From contig NZ_JPMI01000423.1 of NCBI RefSeq assembly GCF_000733295.1, positions 163,088 through 227,087 of the forward strand: a DNA stretch of 64,000 bases, written 5' to 3'. The translations under genes and the position numbers were made by a program. This document shows positions 17,699-25,733 of the stretch, in pieces. This DNA is from Archangium violaceum Cb vi76. Lineage in GTDB: Bacteria > Myxococcota > Myxococcia > Myxococcales > Myxococcaceae. The notes under the pieces are model-generated. The model was not told the origin of the DNA and did not search any database. It saw only the letters and a list, made by a program, of their open reading frames with translations. Position 1 is the stretch's first letter, and each line of letters opens with the position of its first letter.

Positions 17699-19030
17699 TC
17701 AAGGACTCCGAGGGCAGGGAGGACTGCTGGGGCAGCGCCCTTCGGCGTCCCGAGGCGTCGTCTGCGTGCAGCCCGCCACCCGGGCGAAGCTGTTCGTCGC
17801 CAGGAAGCCCACCGCGTCGGAGCCCTCCCATCCCCGCAGGATGCCGTGCCCCGCGCTGTCCTCGATGCGCGAGTTGGCGATGAAGGCCGCACCCGGTTGT
17901 TGGAAGACGAGAATGGCCGAGCTGACGTCGAACGAGCCGGGCAGGTAATTGCAGCCGTAGCCCGAGCATTGGCAGGCGCCACCGGCATGGCGAACCCATA
18001 CGGATTCCAGCCGGCTGTCCGGGCTCAGCCCATCGAAGCGGATGCCCGCCCAGTCCCCCGCGGCGGGCGTGGCCCGGGCGGAGGTGAAGACCACCGGACG
18101 CGAGGCCGTGCCCACGGCGATGAGCGCGCTGCGAACGTCATACACCCGGAGCGTCTTCTCGGGCCGGAAGCGCAGCTCGACCCCCGCCTCCACGGTGACG
18201 GTGGCCCCGAAGCTGGAGTTGCCCACCTGCAACCCGTCCATGACGTAGGGCACGCCCAGGTCCCGCACCGTGGCATCCGCGCCGACGAAGAAGACGCTGG
18301 ACGACGCCACATCCGGGCTGACGAAGACGGTGTCCGAGCGGTTGCCCGTATAGGTACCGGAGGGCAACGTGCCCAAGGCGTTGGGGTTGATGGCCAGCGG
18401 CTCCGGACGTGCCTCACTTCCCGAGCCACGAATGACCAACGCCGTGGAGCCCTCGGCGAAGCCGCTCGTGCCATTGAGCAGCACGCCCGGTCCTCGCGAG
18501 CCCTCGATGGTGACATGGTCCACGAAGAGCGGCCTCGGACCGGGGAGGTCCGCGCCCGCGCTCACGCGCACGGTGGCCTCGGCGGACGAGGGGTTTCCAC
18601 CGCCCGACAGCACCGTCCACGTCAGCCGCGCGGAGCCTCCGGTGTAGATGCGGAACTGGCCCCAGGGCTGGCTCGCCTCCTGGGGCTCGAAGCGCACGGG
18701 ACGCGCCTGCGTGCCCGCGGTGACGAGCGAGCCACCACTGTCCAATCCGATGGAGCGGGCCGGCCCCATGCGCACGACGGTGCAGGGCTCCACCGTCACC
18801 GTCGCGCGCACCAGCAGGTCCCCCACGACGACATGAGGGCTGGAAGCGGACCACGTCTCGGCAGCGGAGATGGTGCCCTGGTGCTCGATGGGCGCGCCCG
18901 TGGGCGTGGAGCACGCGGGCTCGGGCTGCCCCGCGTCCGGCTGCCCCGAGGGCTCTCGCGGCTCACAACCCGCCAGGGCACCCGCCATGATCCACCACGT
19001 CAGCACACTGCTTCGCGAACAAGAGTTCAT
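17699..19030 (-). CDS. lipoprotein, right-handed beta-helix-like
   Basis: A 443-residue lipoprotein; signal MNSCSRSSVLTWWIMAGALA ends at the lipobox ALAGC. The start has GGAGG eight bases upstream. The mature part repeats short strand-turn units (VVGDLLVRATVTVEPCTVVRM, GATVTVEAGVELRF, GTASRPVVFTS), the pattern of a right-handed parallel beta-helix, as in pectate-lyase-fold surface proteins. No catalytic residues were identified. A Cys cluster (GGACQCSGYGCNYLPG) sits near residue 380. It probably is an outer-surface protein of unknown ligand. Confidence 0.7.
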   Translation of the reverse strand: MNSCSRSSVLTWWIMAGALAGCEPREPSGQPDAGQPEPACSTPTGAPIEHQGTISAAETWSASSPHVVVGDLLVRATVTVEPCTVVRMGPARSIGLDSGGSLVTAGTQARPVRFEPQEASQPWGQFRIYTGGSARLTWTVLSGGGNPSSAEATVRVSAGADLPGPRPLFVDHVTIEGSRGPGVLLNGTSGFAEGSTALVIRGSGSEARPEPLAINPNALGTLPSGTYTGNRSDTVFVSPDVASSSVFFVGADATVRDLGVPYVMDGLQVGNSSFGATVTVEAGVELRFRPEKTLRVYDVRSALIAVGTASRPVVFTSARATPAAGDWAGIRFDGLSPDSRLESVWVRHAGGACQCSGYGCNYLPGSFDVSSAILVFQQPGAAFIANSRIEDSAGHGILRGWEGSDAVGFLATNSFARVAGCTQTTPRDAEGRCPSSPPCPRSP

Positions 19031-19168
19031 TGTTCGTGCCTCCTGTAGACCACTCCTGGAGTGAAAGCCAACTCACACTCGTGGCCAATGGCCGCTCATG
19101 ACCCATGCCCAGCTCCACGCCCCCGCCCGTCAACGACAGACAGGTCTTGGATGCGTTGGAACACGCGA

Positions 19169-19184
19169 TGTTGAACATTCAACA
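19169..19184. promoter_or_regulatory. candidate operator palindrome upstream of the TOMM cluster
   Basis: TGTTGAACATTCAACA is an inverted repeat with 7-bp arms around a 2-bp spacer, in the 236-bp gap between the divergent beta-helix lipoprotein and the first TOMM gene. It lies about 80 bases before the first radical SAM start. It is typical in size for a dimeric regulator site. The regulator is unknown and none is encoded in the cluster. Confidence 0.4.
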
Positions 19185-19266
19185 GACGAGACAACATCAA
19201 ACATTGAGTGTCCACGGGAATGCTTGAGGTCCAAAACACCTCGAAGGAGCATCACAGGACTTGTCC

Positions 19267-21126
19267 ATGCGCATCTCGCGCCGGACCGGAAGAGCCATGA
19301 GCCAGCGGCCAGGTCCACGGAGCACGCCCATCATCAAGCCGCCGGTCCTCGCGCCTGGGTGCCCCCCGGAGGAACGTCCGCAGTGGCTGCAATCGCCGCC
19401 GGTCCGCTCACACAAGCGGTGCCTGTGGATCTCCGCGGAGGCGAGCTTTCGCGGCGTGCCGAGCACACGTCCACCCGCCCTTCCCCGCTGGAAGACATCG
19501 CTCCGCCAGTTCAAGAGCTTGTCGATGCCGCTCGGCCTGATGACCGCGATCAACTACTTTCCCCAGTCCTGGGAACACCGGCTGATCGACGAGCGCATCG
19601 GCACTCCTGTCTGTGAACAGGACCTGGAGTGGGCCGACATCGTGTTCCTCTCGGGCATGTACATCGAAGCCCGGCGAGCCAACGAGATCGCCACGCACGC
19701 GCGGCGATGGGGCGCCATCTCGGTCATCGGTGGGCCTGGAGTCATCCTCAATCCAGACCTGGCCGCGAGCTTCGATATCGTCCATATCGGCGACCTGGGT
19801 GATCGGACCTACGAGCTCGTCCAGTGGCTCGACGCCAACGAGCACCCTCCGCCGTGGCAGATCCGCTTCCAGACCGACGACACCATCCCGATGGATTTGC
19901 AGCCGCTGCCGGCGCTGGAGAAGATCGACACCCGGCACTACACGTCCGCGATGGTGCAGTTCCAGAAGGGTTGCCCCTACCTCTGCGAATTCTGCGACAT
20001 CATCGAGATATTTGGCCGGGTGCCGCAGTCGAAGTCGCCCGAGCGCTACCTCCGTGAGCTCGACCTGCTCTACGACTCCGGCTGGCGCGGGCGGGTGACG
20101 TGCGTGTCCGACAACTTCCACGCCAATCCCAAGACCGCCCGCGAGATGTTGCGAGCCATCGCCGGCTGGCAACAGCGCCACGACTACCCATTCCAATTCG
20201 ACACCGCCGCGACCCTGGACGTGGCGGACCGGGAGGAGCTCCTCGGCCTGTACCGCGACGCGGGCTTCAAGGTCCTCGGGATTGGGATCGAAAGCTCGGA
20301 AGTGGATACGCTGCTGCGCATCCAGAAGAAGCAGAACACCCGTCATCCGGTGGCCGAGTCGATCCGGAAGATCAACGCCCACGGCATCGAGGTCGCGGGC
20401 TCTCTCATCCTCGGGTTCGACACCGACACCCGTACGTCTGGCGCTGCCCAGGTCGCGTTCGTGGAGAGCGCGAACATCGTCCTGATCGGCATCACCATGT
20501 TGACCGCGCTGAAAGGCACGCAGCTCTATCGCCGCATGGAGCACGAAGGGCGGCTGCGGCCAGAGTGGCCGTACATGCATTACAAGCTCGGCCAGGACGT
20601 GGTGCAGCAGATGTTCACCGAGACGGTCGATGGGCTGTACGAACCCAGGAGCATGCTGCGGCGCTTGACCTACCAGGTCGAGCACGTGCGCCCCAAGCAG
20701 CGGGCCGCGAGCCGTACCGGGCTGGCACTCGCATGGCAGTCCCTGGGTGACGCGGTCTCGCGCCGACTGGGCCGGCCCGCCAGGATGACGCTCGATAGCC
20801 GTGGACGGCCTGTCCCGGTGCAGCCGCCCGCGCTCCGGCTCCCGGAGCACATCACGGGAGGACTGCTCGCCATGTGGAAGCTGGGCGTCGTCTGGGAGGA
20901 TCGCTCACACTACTGGAAATACATACGAGCGTGCGCGCGGCAACGCGACCTCAAGAGCGCCTTGCTGAGTCCCATGGCGGTCGCTCGATTGCTCGACGCG
21001 GTGCGAGCGAACCGGAACGAGGCCTCCGAGCCACGGAACCCGGCCGCACAGGCCGCTGAAAACACCCCCGGGGAGACAAAATTGCCCGCGAGCCTCGAGC
21101 AGGGTTCGTTGGCGAGAACACCGTGA
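19267..21126 (+). CDS. radical SAM protein, B12-binding/DUF4070 type, of the TOMM cluster
   Basis: A 619-residue enzyme. Residues 45-215 resemble a cobalamin-binding-like Rossmann domain (IVFLSGMYIEA, ISVIGGPGV, DIVHIGDLGD). The radical SAM core follows with the canonical Cx3Cx2C motif GCPYLCEFCDII (Cys 236, 240, 243). The C-terminal part (ANIVLIGITMLTALKGTQLY onward) matches what I recall as DUF4070. Such enzymes often perform methylations or other carbon-centred changes. The start is ATG 19267 (AGGA seven bases upstream); TTG 19261 and ATG 19297 are alternatives. It precedes the precursor gene by 51 bases, so it likely modifies that peptide. Confidence 0.85.
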   Translation: MRISRRTGRAMSQRPGPRSTPIIKPPVLAPGCPPEERPQWLQSPPVRSHKRCLWISAEASFRGVPSTRPPALPRWKTSLRQFKSLSMPLGLMTAINYFPQSWEHRLIDERIGTPVCEQDLEWADIVFLSGMYIEARRANEIATHARRWGAISVIGGPGVILNPDLAASFDIVHIGDLGDRTYELVQWLDANEHPPPWQIRFQTDDTIPMDLQPLPALEKIDTRHYTSAMVQFQKGCPYLCEFCDIIEIFGRVPQSKSPERYLRELDLLYDSGWRGRVTCVSDNFHANPKTAREMLRAIAGWQQRHDYPFQFDTAATLDVADREELLGLYRDAGFKVLGIGIESSEVDTLLRIQKKQNTRHPVAESIRKINAHGIEVAGSLILGFDTDTRTSGAAQVAFVESANIVLIGITMLTALKGTQLYRRMEHEGRLRPEWPYMHYKLGQDVVQQMFTETVDGLYEPRSMLRRLTYQVEHVRPKQRAASRTGLALAWQSLGDAVSRRLGRPARMTLDSRGRPVPVQPPALRLPEHITGGLLAMWKLGVVWEDRSHYWKYIRACARQRDLKSALLSPMAVARLLDAVRANRNEASEPRNPAAQAAENTPGETKLPASLEQGSLARTP

Positions 21127-21177
21127 CCCTGGGCTCCGCTGTCTCACCACGCAACACCCCACGAGAGGAGCAGCAGC

Positions 21178-21465
21178 ATGGATTTCTGGCAGAGTCTGGG
21201 CAAGGCATGGGCGCAGATCGTCGCGAAGACCTGGACGGATGAAGCGTTCAAGAAACAGGTCGAAGCCGATCCTGTCGCGGTGCTCAAGCAGTATGGCGTC
21301 GATTGCACCGGCAAGGTCGATATCAAGTTGATGAAGAATACGGCCACCGGCATGATCGGCCTGCCGCTGCCCGCGAAGCCCGAAGGTCTGGGTGATCAGA
21401 GCTCGCGCCTGTGGGCGGAAGGCGGCACGCAGTTCTGCAGCACCTGTAGCACCTGCAGTAGCTGA
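21178..21465 (+). CDS. TOMM/RiPP precursor peptide with nitrile-hydratase-like leader and Cys-Ser-Thr core
   Basis: A 95-residue precursor. Residues 1-65 match the nitrile-hydratase alpha-subunit-like leader (NHLP) type: WAQIVAKTWTDEAFKKQVEA, then DPVAVLKQYGVD and a late LPLPAKP. The C-terminus ends FCSTCSTCSS; residues 87-95 consist only of Cys (87, 90, 93), Ser and Thr, all substrates for azoline formation. The leader holds one other Cys (43). GAGAGGAG lies seven bases before the ATG, a strong site expected for an abundant peptide. It is flanked by two radical SAM genes and followed by cyclodehydratase and dehydrogenase genes, so the product should be a polyazole peptide. Confidence 0.9.
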   Translation: MDFWQSLGKAWAQIVAKTWTDEAFKKQVEADPVAVLKQYGVDCTGKVDIKLMKNTATGMIGLPLPAKPEGLGDQSSRLWAEGGTQFCSTCSTCSS

Positions 21466-21489
21466 CCCACCCGCCGTCCCGAGTGCAAC

Positions 21490-21520
21490 GCGAGCCTGGG
21501 TCGTGTGCTCCAGGCCTCGC
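21490..21520 (+). promoter_or_regulatory. intergenic hairpin between precursor and downstream enzymes (candidate attenuator)
   Basis: GCGAGCCTGG at 21490-21499 pairs with CCAGG at 21510-21514 and CTCGC at 21516-21520, a ten-pair stem with one bulged C and a 10-base loop. It sits 25 bases after the precursor stop and 48 before the next start. No U-tract follows, so partial termination or mRNA stabilisation is more likely than full termination. This would keep precursor mRNA above enzyme mRNA. Confidence 0.45.
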
Positions 21521-21567
21521 GAGCACGCGCGGCGTCATCCGTGCACGAGCTGCGCCCCCGCGGAGCC

Positions 21568-23430
21568 ATGGTCGACACCCTTCTCATCTCCCCGCCATTC
21601 TCGGCGCTCGATCGTCCGTCGCTCGCTCTGCACCTGCTCCAGGCGTGCGCGCGCGACGCTGGCTTCGACGTCCGCATCCTGTACGCGAATATGCGGTTCG
21701 CCGCGAAGATCGGCGTCAAACGCTACGATACCATCGGCTTCGCGGCGGCCACGTCGCTCGTGGGCGAGCGCATCTTCGCCGCCGCCGCCTACGGCCTGGA
21801 GCCGCTCGGACAATGTCCGGCCGACATGTTCGATCCCAACCTCCTGGTCGGCAAGAGCCGCTCGATCGCGTTCGAGCACCACTCGGGTTTCCCCATCAGC
21901 CTCGAGGAGCTGTATTCCATCGAAGCGCTGGCCGCGCCATTCGCGGATGCCATCGCCCAGATGGTGGTGGAAGCCCGGCCGAGGATCGTGGGATGCACGA
22001 CCTGCTATGACGAGACCGCGGCCAGCATCGCGATCCTCAAGCGCATCAAGGCCCTGTCGCCCGACATCATCACCATCATCGGCGGCTCGAATTGTGAAGG
22101 AGCGATGGCCGAGGGCATCGCCAGCCTGTCGCCGGCCATCGATCACGTGTTCTCAGGCGAGAGCGAAGAGTCCTTCGTGCGCTTCTTGCGTGCGGTCGCG
22201 GCGGGACAGGTTCCCCGCGACCGCGTGGTGCGCGGCTCGCCGGTGCGGCGCATGGATGACCTGCCGACGCCGCGCTTCGACGACTACTACGAGCAGATGG
22301 CGGCTCACCTTCCGGACAGTGTGCACGGCAGCGCCATGGTGCTGCCCTACGAGAGCAGCCGCGGGTGCTGGTGGGGCGCGGTTCATCACTGCACCTTCTG
22401 CGGCATCAGCGAAGAGGCCATGGGGTTTCGCGAGAAGTCCCCCGAGCGCGTTCTCCAGGAGCTCGGCGAGTTGCTCCAGCACCACCCGGAGCCGAACGTG
22501 TTCATGGTCGACAACATCATGCCGCGCCGGTACTTCCAGACGTTGATTCCGAGGCTGGCGGCCGCGTTCCCGGGCTTGCGGCTGTTCTACGAGCAAAAAG
22601 CCAACCTCCGCCTCGAGCACGTCGTCGCCCTCGAGCAAGCAGGAGTCCACGAGATCCAGCCCGGTATCGAGAGTTTCTCCAGCCAACTGCTGCGGCGCAT
22701 GGATAAAGGAGTCACGGGGCGGCAGAACGTCGCGCTCCTCCGCTACGCGCGGGCCGTGGACATCTCGGTGCTGTGGAATCTCTTGTGGGGGATCCCCGGA
22801 GAGACCGCCGATGAACACGCGGAGGTCGCGGCGCTCTTGCCGCTGCTCCGCCACCTGCCGCCACCCAACGGCCTGGTGCACGTCTCCATCGACCGGTTCA
22901 GCCCGTATTTCGAGCGGCCCGACAAATACGGAATCCGCCGCCTCGAGCCACTTCCTTCGTACACCTGGACCTTGCCGGAGCATGCCGACGCGCGTCAGGT
23001 CGCGTTCCACTTCTGGGGCGACTACGACAGCGCGCTCTACGAGCAGCCCACGCTGCTGCGCACCCTGTATGACGAGGTCGCGCGGTGGATCGAGGCCTGG
23101 CGCGGAGCCGCCAGACGGCCGGCCCTGACCATCCAGCCCGTGTTTGGTGACTGGTTCCTGCTGACCGACACACGGGGTCTACCCGGTCTCCCGGAGACCG
23201 AGGTCATCGAGCGCTCGAAGGCCCTGGCCGCGCTCGTGACCCAGCCGCTGGACAGCGCGCTCGAGGCCGAGTGGGCCATGGCCAGGAAGGTGGCTGTCCC
23301 GCTGGAGGGCCACCTGGTTGCCCTCGCCGTCGCGCCCGCGGCACTGTTGCAACAGTTCGAGGCCCAAAGCCGTCGCGCTCACTCGCGCCCGGAACAGGCG
23401 GGCCTGACTCTCGTGTCCGCCGAAGGATGA
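21568..23430 (+). CDS. RiPP maturation radical SAM protein 1-type enzyme
   Basis: A 620-residue enzyme. Residues 1-225 form a B12-binding-like domain (TLLISPPF at the start; IVGCTTCYDE, IIGGSNCEG, VFSGESEESF). The radical SAM motif is the atypical Cx7Cx2C in SSRGCWWGAVHHCTFCGI (Cys 267, 275, 278), the hallmark of the RiPP maturation radical SAM protein 1 family (TIGR03975 as recalled). The start at ATG 21568 (VDTLLISPP) fits family N-termini; an upstream in-frame GTG is less likely. The stop is 4 bases before the next ATG, so it is coupled to the cyclodehydratase gene. It probably modifies the precursor at unactivated carbons. Confidence 0.88.
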   Translation: MVDTLLISPPFSALDRPSLALHLLQACARDAGFDVRILYANMRFAAKIGVKRYDTIGFAAATSLVGERIFAAAAYGLEPLGQCPADMFDPNLLVGKSRSIAFEHHSGFPISLEELYSIEALAAPFADAIAQMVVEARPRIVGCTTCYDETAASIAILKRIKALSPDIITIIGGSNCEGAMAEGIASLSPAIDHVFSGESEESFVRFLRAVAAGQVPRDRVVRGSPVRRMDDLPTPRFDDYYEQMAAHLPDSVHGSAMVLPYESSRGCWWGAVHHCTFCGISEEAMGFREKSPERVLQELGELLQHHPEPNVFMVDNIMPRRYFQTLIPRLAAAFPGLRLFYEQKANLRLEHVVALEQAGVHEIQPGIESFSSQLLRRMDKGVTGRQNVALLRYARAVDISVLWNLLWGIPGETADEHAEVAALLPLLRHLPPPNGLVHVSIDRFSPYFERPDKYGIRRLEPLPSYTWTLPEHADARQVAFHFWGDYDSALYEQPTLLRTLYDEVARWIEAWRGAARRPALTIQPVFGDWFLLTDTRGLPGLPETEVIERSKALAALVTQPLDSALEAEWAMARKVAVPLEGHLVALAVAPAALLQQFEAQSRRAHSRPEQAGLTLVSAEG

Positions 23431-23434
23431 TGGC

Positions 23435-25717
23435 ATGTCGAATCGACCAACACTCAAGAGCTGCTACGACGCACACGTCGTGGACGAGCACCATGTCCTC
23501 CTGCTCGCCAGGAATGGCACGGAGTTGCTCACGGGCCGGGCGTATGCCTCTGTCATTCCACTGCTCGACGGCACCCGGAGCGTGGACGAGCTCCTGGACT
23601 TGCTCGCGCATCGGGTGCCGGCCGCCGAGATCTTCTTCGTGCTGGCCCGGCTCGAGAACATGGGCTTCATCCGGACGGCGCCTCCCGCGACCACACCCGC
23701 GGTTGCCGCCTTCCTGGAGACGCTCGGCACGGATGCCGACGTGGGTGCACGGCGCCTGCGCGGCGCGCACGTGCCCATTCACTCGCTTGATCCATCAGCA
23801 CCACGGGAATTATTGATTTCGGCGCTGTCCAGCCTCGATATCCACGCCTGGCCAGCCAACGACGCAGTCGCGCTCACCCAGGAGCGCGGGCTCCCGGTGA
23901 TCCTCGTCGACGATTATCTGAACCCCGGGCTGGAGGCCTACAATCGCGGCTTCCTCGCCCGCCAGACGCCGTTCGTGTTGGCCAAACTGCACGGCCCGAG
24001 CGCCTGGCTCGGTCCGGTGTTCCGCCCCGGGCACACGGGCTGCTGGCAGTGCCTGGCCGCACGCCTGCGGCAGAATCGCGTCATCGAGACATACCTCGAG
24101 CGCCTCCATCAGCGGCCCCTCCCCCGTCCTTATCCGCAGGCCACCGTGCCCCCGGTCGCGGCCGCCGCGGCCCATCTGCTCGCCACCGAGATCGTCAAGT
24201 GGCTCGCCCTCGATGGAAACTGCGCGCTCGATGGCAGCCTGATCTCCCTCGACTTCACCACCCTCACCACCGAGCGCCACGCCCTCGTACGCCGGCCCCA
24301 ATGCATCGCCTGTGGTGGCGGCGAATCCTGGCGCGCCCGAGCCCCCGTCCCCCTGCGGCCACGCAGCCAGCCCAAGGCCTTTACCCAGGACGGCGGATAC
24401 CGGGCCTGCGCTCCCGAGGTCACCCTGGCCAGGCACGCCCACCAGGTCAGCCCGATCACCGGTGTCATCGCCACACTGCACGCCGCCTCATTCGCCGATC
24501 CATCGATCGCTCCCGTCTACATCTCGGGTCAGAACACGGCCATGATGAGCGACTCGCTGTCGCTCTTGCGCACCAACTTTCGCGGACAGTGCAGTGGCAA
24601 GGGAAAGACCGATACACAGGCCAAGGCGAGCGCGCTGTGCGAGGCCATCGAGCGGCACTCAGGCGTGTTCCAGGGAGACGAGATCCGCGTCCGCCACAGC
24701 TACCGCGAGCTGGGCGGGCGAGCCATCCACCCCAATACAGCCATGTGCTTCAGTGACTCGCAATACGCCACGCGCGAGGCCTGGAACGCGAAGCAGCTCA
24801 AGATGAATCACGTTGTCCCGGCACCATTCGATGAAAACGCCACCCTGGAGTGGTGCCCGCTGTGGTCCCTGACCGAGGAGACCTTCAAGTATCTGCCGGC
24901 CTCGTACTGTTACTACGGCTACCCCGAGCCCGCCCGTTCAATGCCGTGCCTGGCGGACTCCAACGGCTGTGCGGCCGGCAACTGCATCGAGGAAGCCATC
25001 CTCCAGGGATTCATGGAGCTGGTCGAGCGCGATAGCGTTTCCCTGTGGTGGTACAACCGTGTCCGGCGCCCGCGAGTGGATCTCGACTCCTTCGACGAGC
25101 CGTACTTCGCCGAGCTGAGGACCTACTATCGCTCGCTCGGACGCGAGCTGTGGGTGTTGGATCTCACCACGGATCTCGGCATCCCGGCGTTCGCCGCCAT
25201 CTCCGCCAACACGCACGCACATCCGCAAGCGATCACCCTGGGATTCGGTGCACACCTGTCGCCCAGGCTGGGCATCCTCCGAGCCATCACCGAGGCCAAC
25301 CAGTTCCTGCCCCTGGTTCTCGAGCGAGACCGTGCGCCGGACAAGGCCCGCCCGAATGAGGACGAGGTCGACGCGTGGCTCCGGGACGCCACCCTCGACG
25401 CGCACGACTACCTCGTACCGGCCGCGGACCTCCCGCCTGTCCGTGCGGCCGACCATCCCACCGAGCACCGCGGCGATCTGCGCGACGACGTCGAGGCCTG
25501 TGTGCGCATGGCAGCCAGGCACGGGCTGGAGACGCTGGTCCTGGACCAGACGCGACCGGACATAGGCATGCACGTCGTCAAGGTCGTGGTGCCCGGGCTC
25601 CGGCACTTCTGGCGGCGGCTCGGTCCGGGCAGGCTTTACGATGTGCCCGTCAAGCTCGGCTGGTTGCAGCGCCCGCGCCTCGAGCATGAGCTCAACCCTG
25701 TCTCGATCTTCTTTTGA
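23435..25717 (+). CDS. TOMM cyclodehydratase: leader-binding ThiF-like domain fused to YcaO
   Basis: A 760-residue fusion. Residues 1-90 look like a RiPP recognition element that binds the leader. The ThiF/E1-like part (100-300) has two CxxC pairs (GCWQC, 203/206; QCIACGGG, 290/293) for structural zinc. The YcaO domain (320-760) shows the ATP-binding SGKGKTDTQAKASALCEAIE (387-406), QGFMELVERDSVSLWW and RAITEANQFLP. It should phosphorylate backbone amides to form azolines from Cys/Ser/Thr. The C-terminus reads LNPVSIFF rather than the PxPxP common in YcaO enzymes. A rare TTA codon lies in GELLIS near 23811. It overlaps neighbours closely in one operon. Confidence 0.92.
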   Translation: MSNRPTLKSCYDAHVVDEHHVLLLARNGTELLTGRAYASVIPLLDGTRSVDELLDLLAHRVPAAEIFFVLARLENMGFIRTAPPATTPAVAAFLETLGTDADVGARRLRGAHVPIHSLDPSAPRELLISALSSLDIHAWPANDAVALTQERGLPVILVDDYLNPGLEAYNRGFLARQTPFVLAKLHGPSAWLGPVFRPGHTGCWQCLAARLRQNRVIETYLERLHQRPLPRPYPQATVPPVAAAAAHLLATEIVKWLALDGNCALDGSLISLDFTTLTTERHALVRRPQCIACGGGESWRARAPVPLRPRSQPKAFTQDGGYRACAPEVTLARHAHQVSPITGVIATLHAASFADPSIAPVYISGQNTAMMSDSLSLLRTNFRGQCSGKGKTDTQAKASALCEAIERHSGVFQGDEIRVRHSYRELGGRAIHPNTAMCFSDSQYATREAWNAKQLKMNHVVPAPFDENATLEWCPLWSLTEETFKYLPASYCYYGYPEPARSMPCLADSNGCAAGNCIEEAILQGFMELVERDSVSLWWYNRVRRPRVDLDSFDEPYFAELRTYYRSLGRELWVLDLTTDLGIPAFAAISANTHAHPQAITLGFGAHLSPRLGILRAITEANQFLPLVLERDRAPDKARPNEDEVDAWLRDATLDAHDYLVPAADLPPVRAADHPTEHRGDLRDDVEACVRMAARHGLETLVLDQTRPDIGMHVVKVVVPGLRHFWRRLGPGRLYDVPVKLGWLQRPRLEHELNPVSIFF

Positions 25718-25733
25718 TCGCTCCCATGGAGTC

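Noticed and set aside
23435..25717. The YcaO protein as a ribosomal S12 methylthiolation accessory or thioamidation enzyme
   Set aside because: The fused leader-binding ThiF-like domain, neighbouring azoline dehydrogenase and Cys-rich precursor fit azole formation far better.
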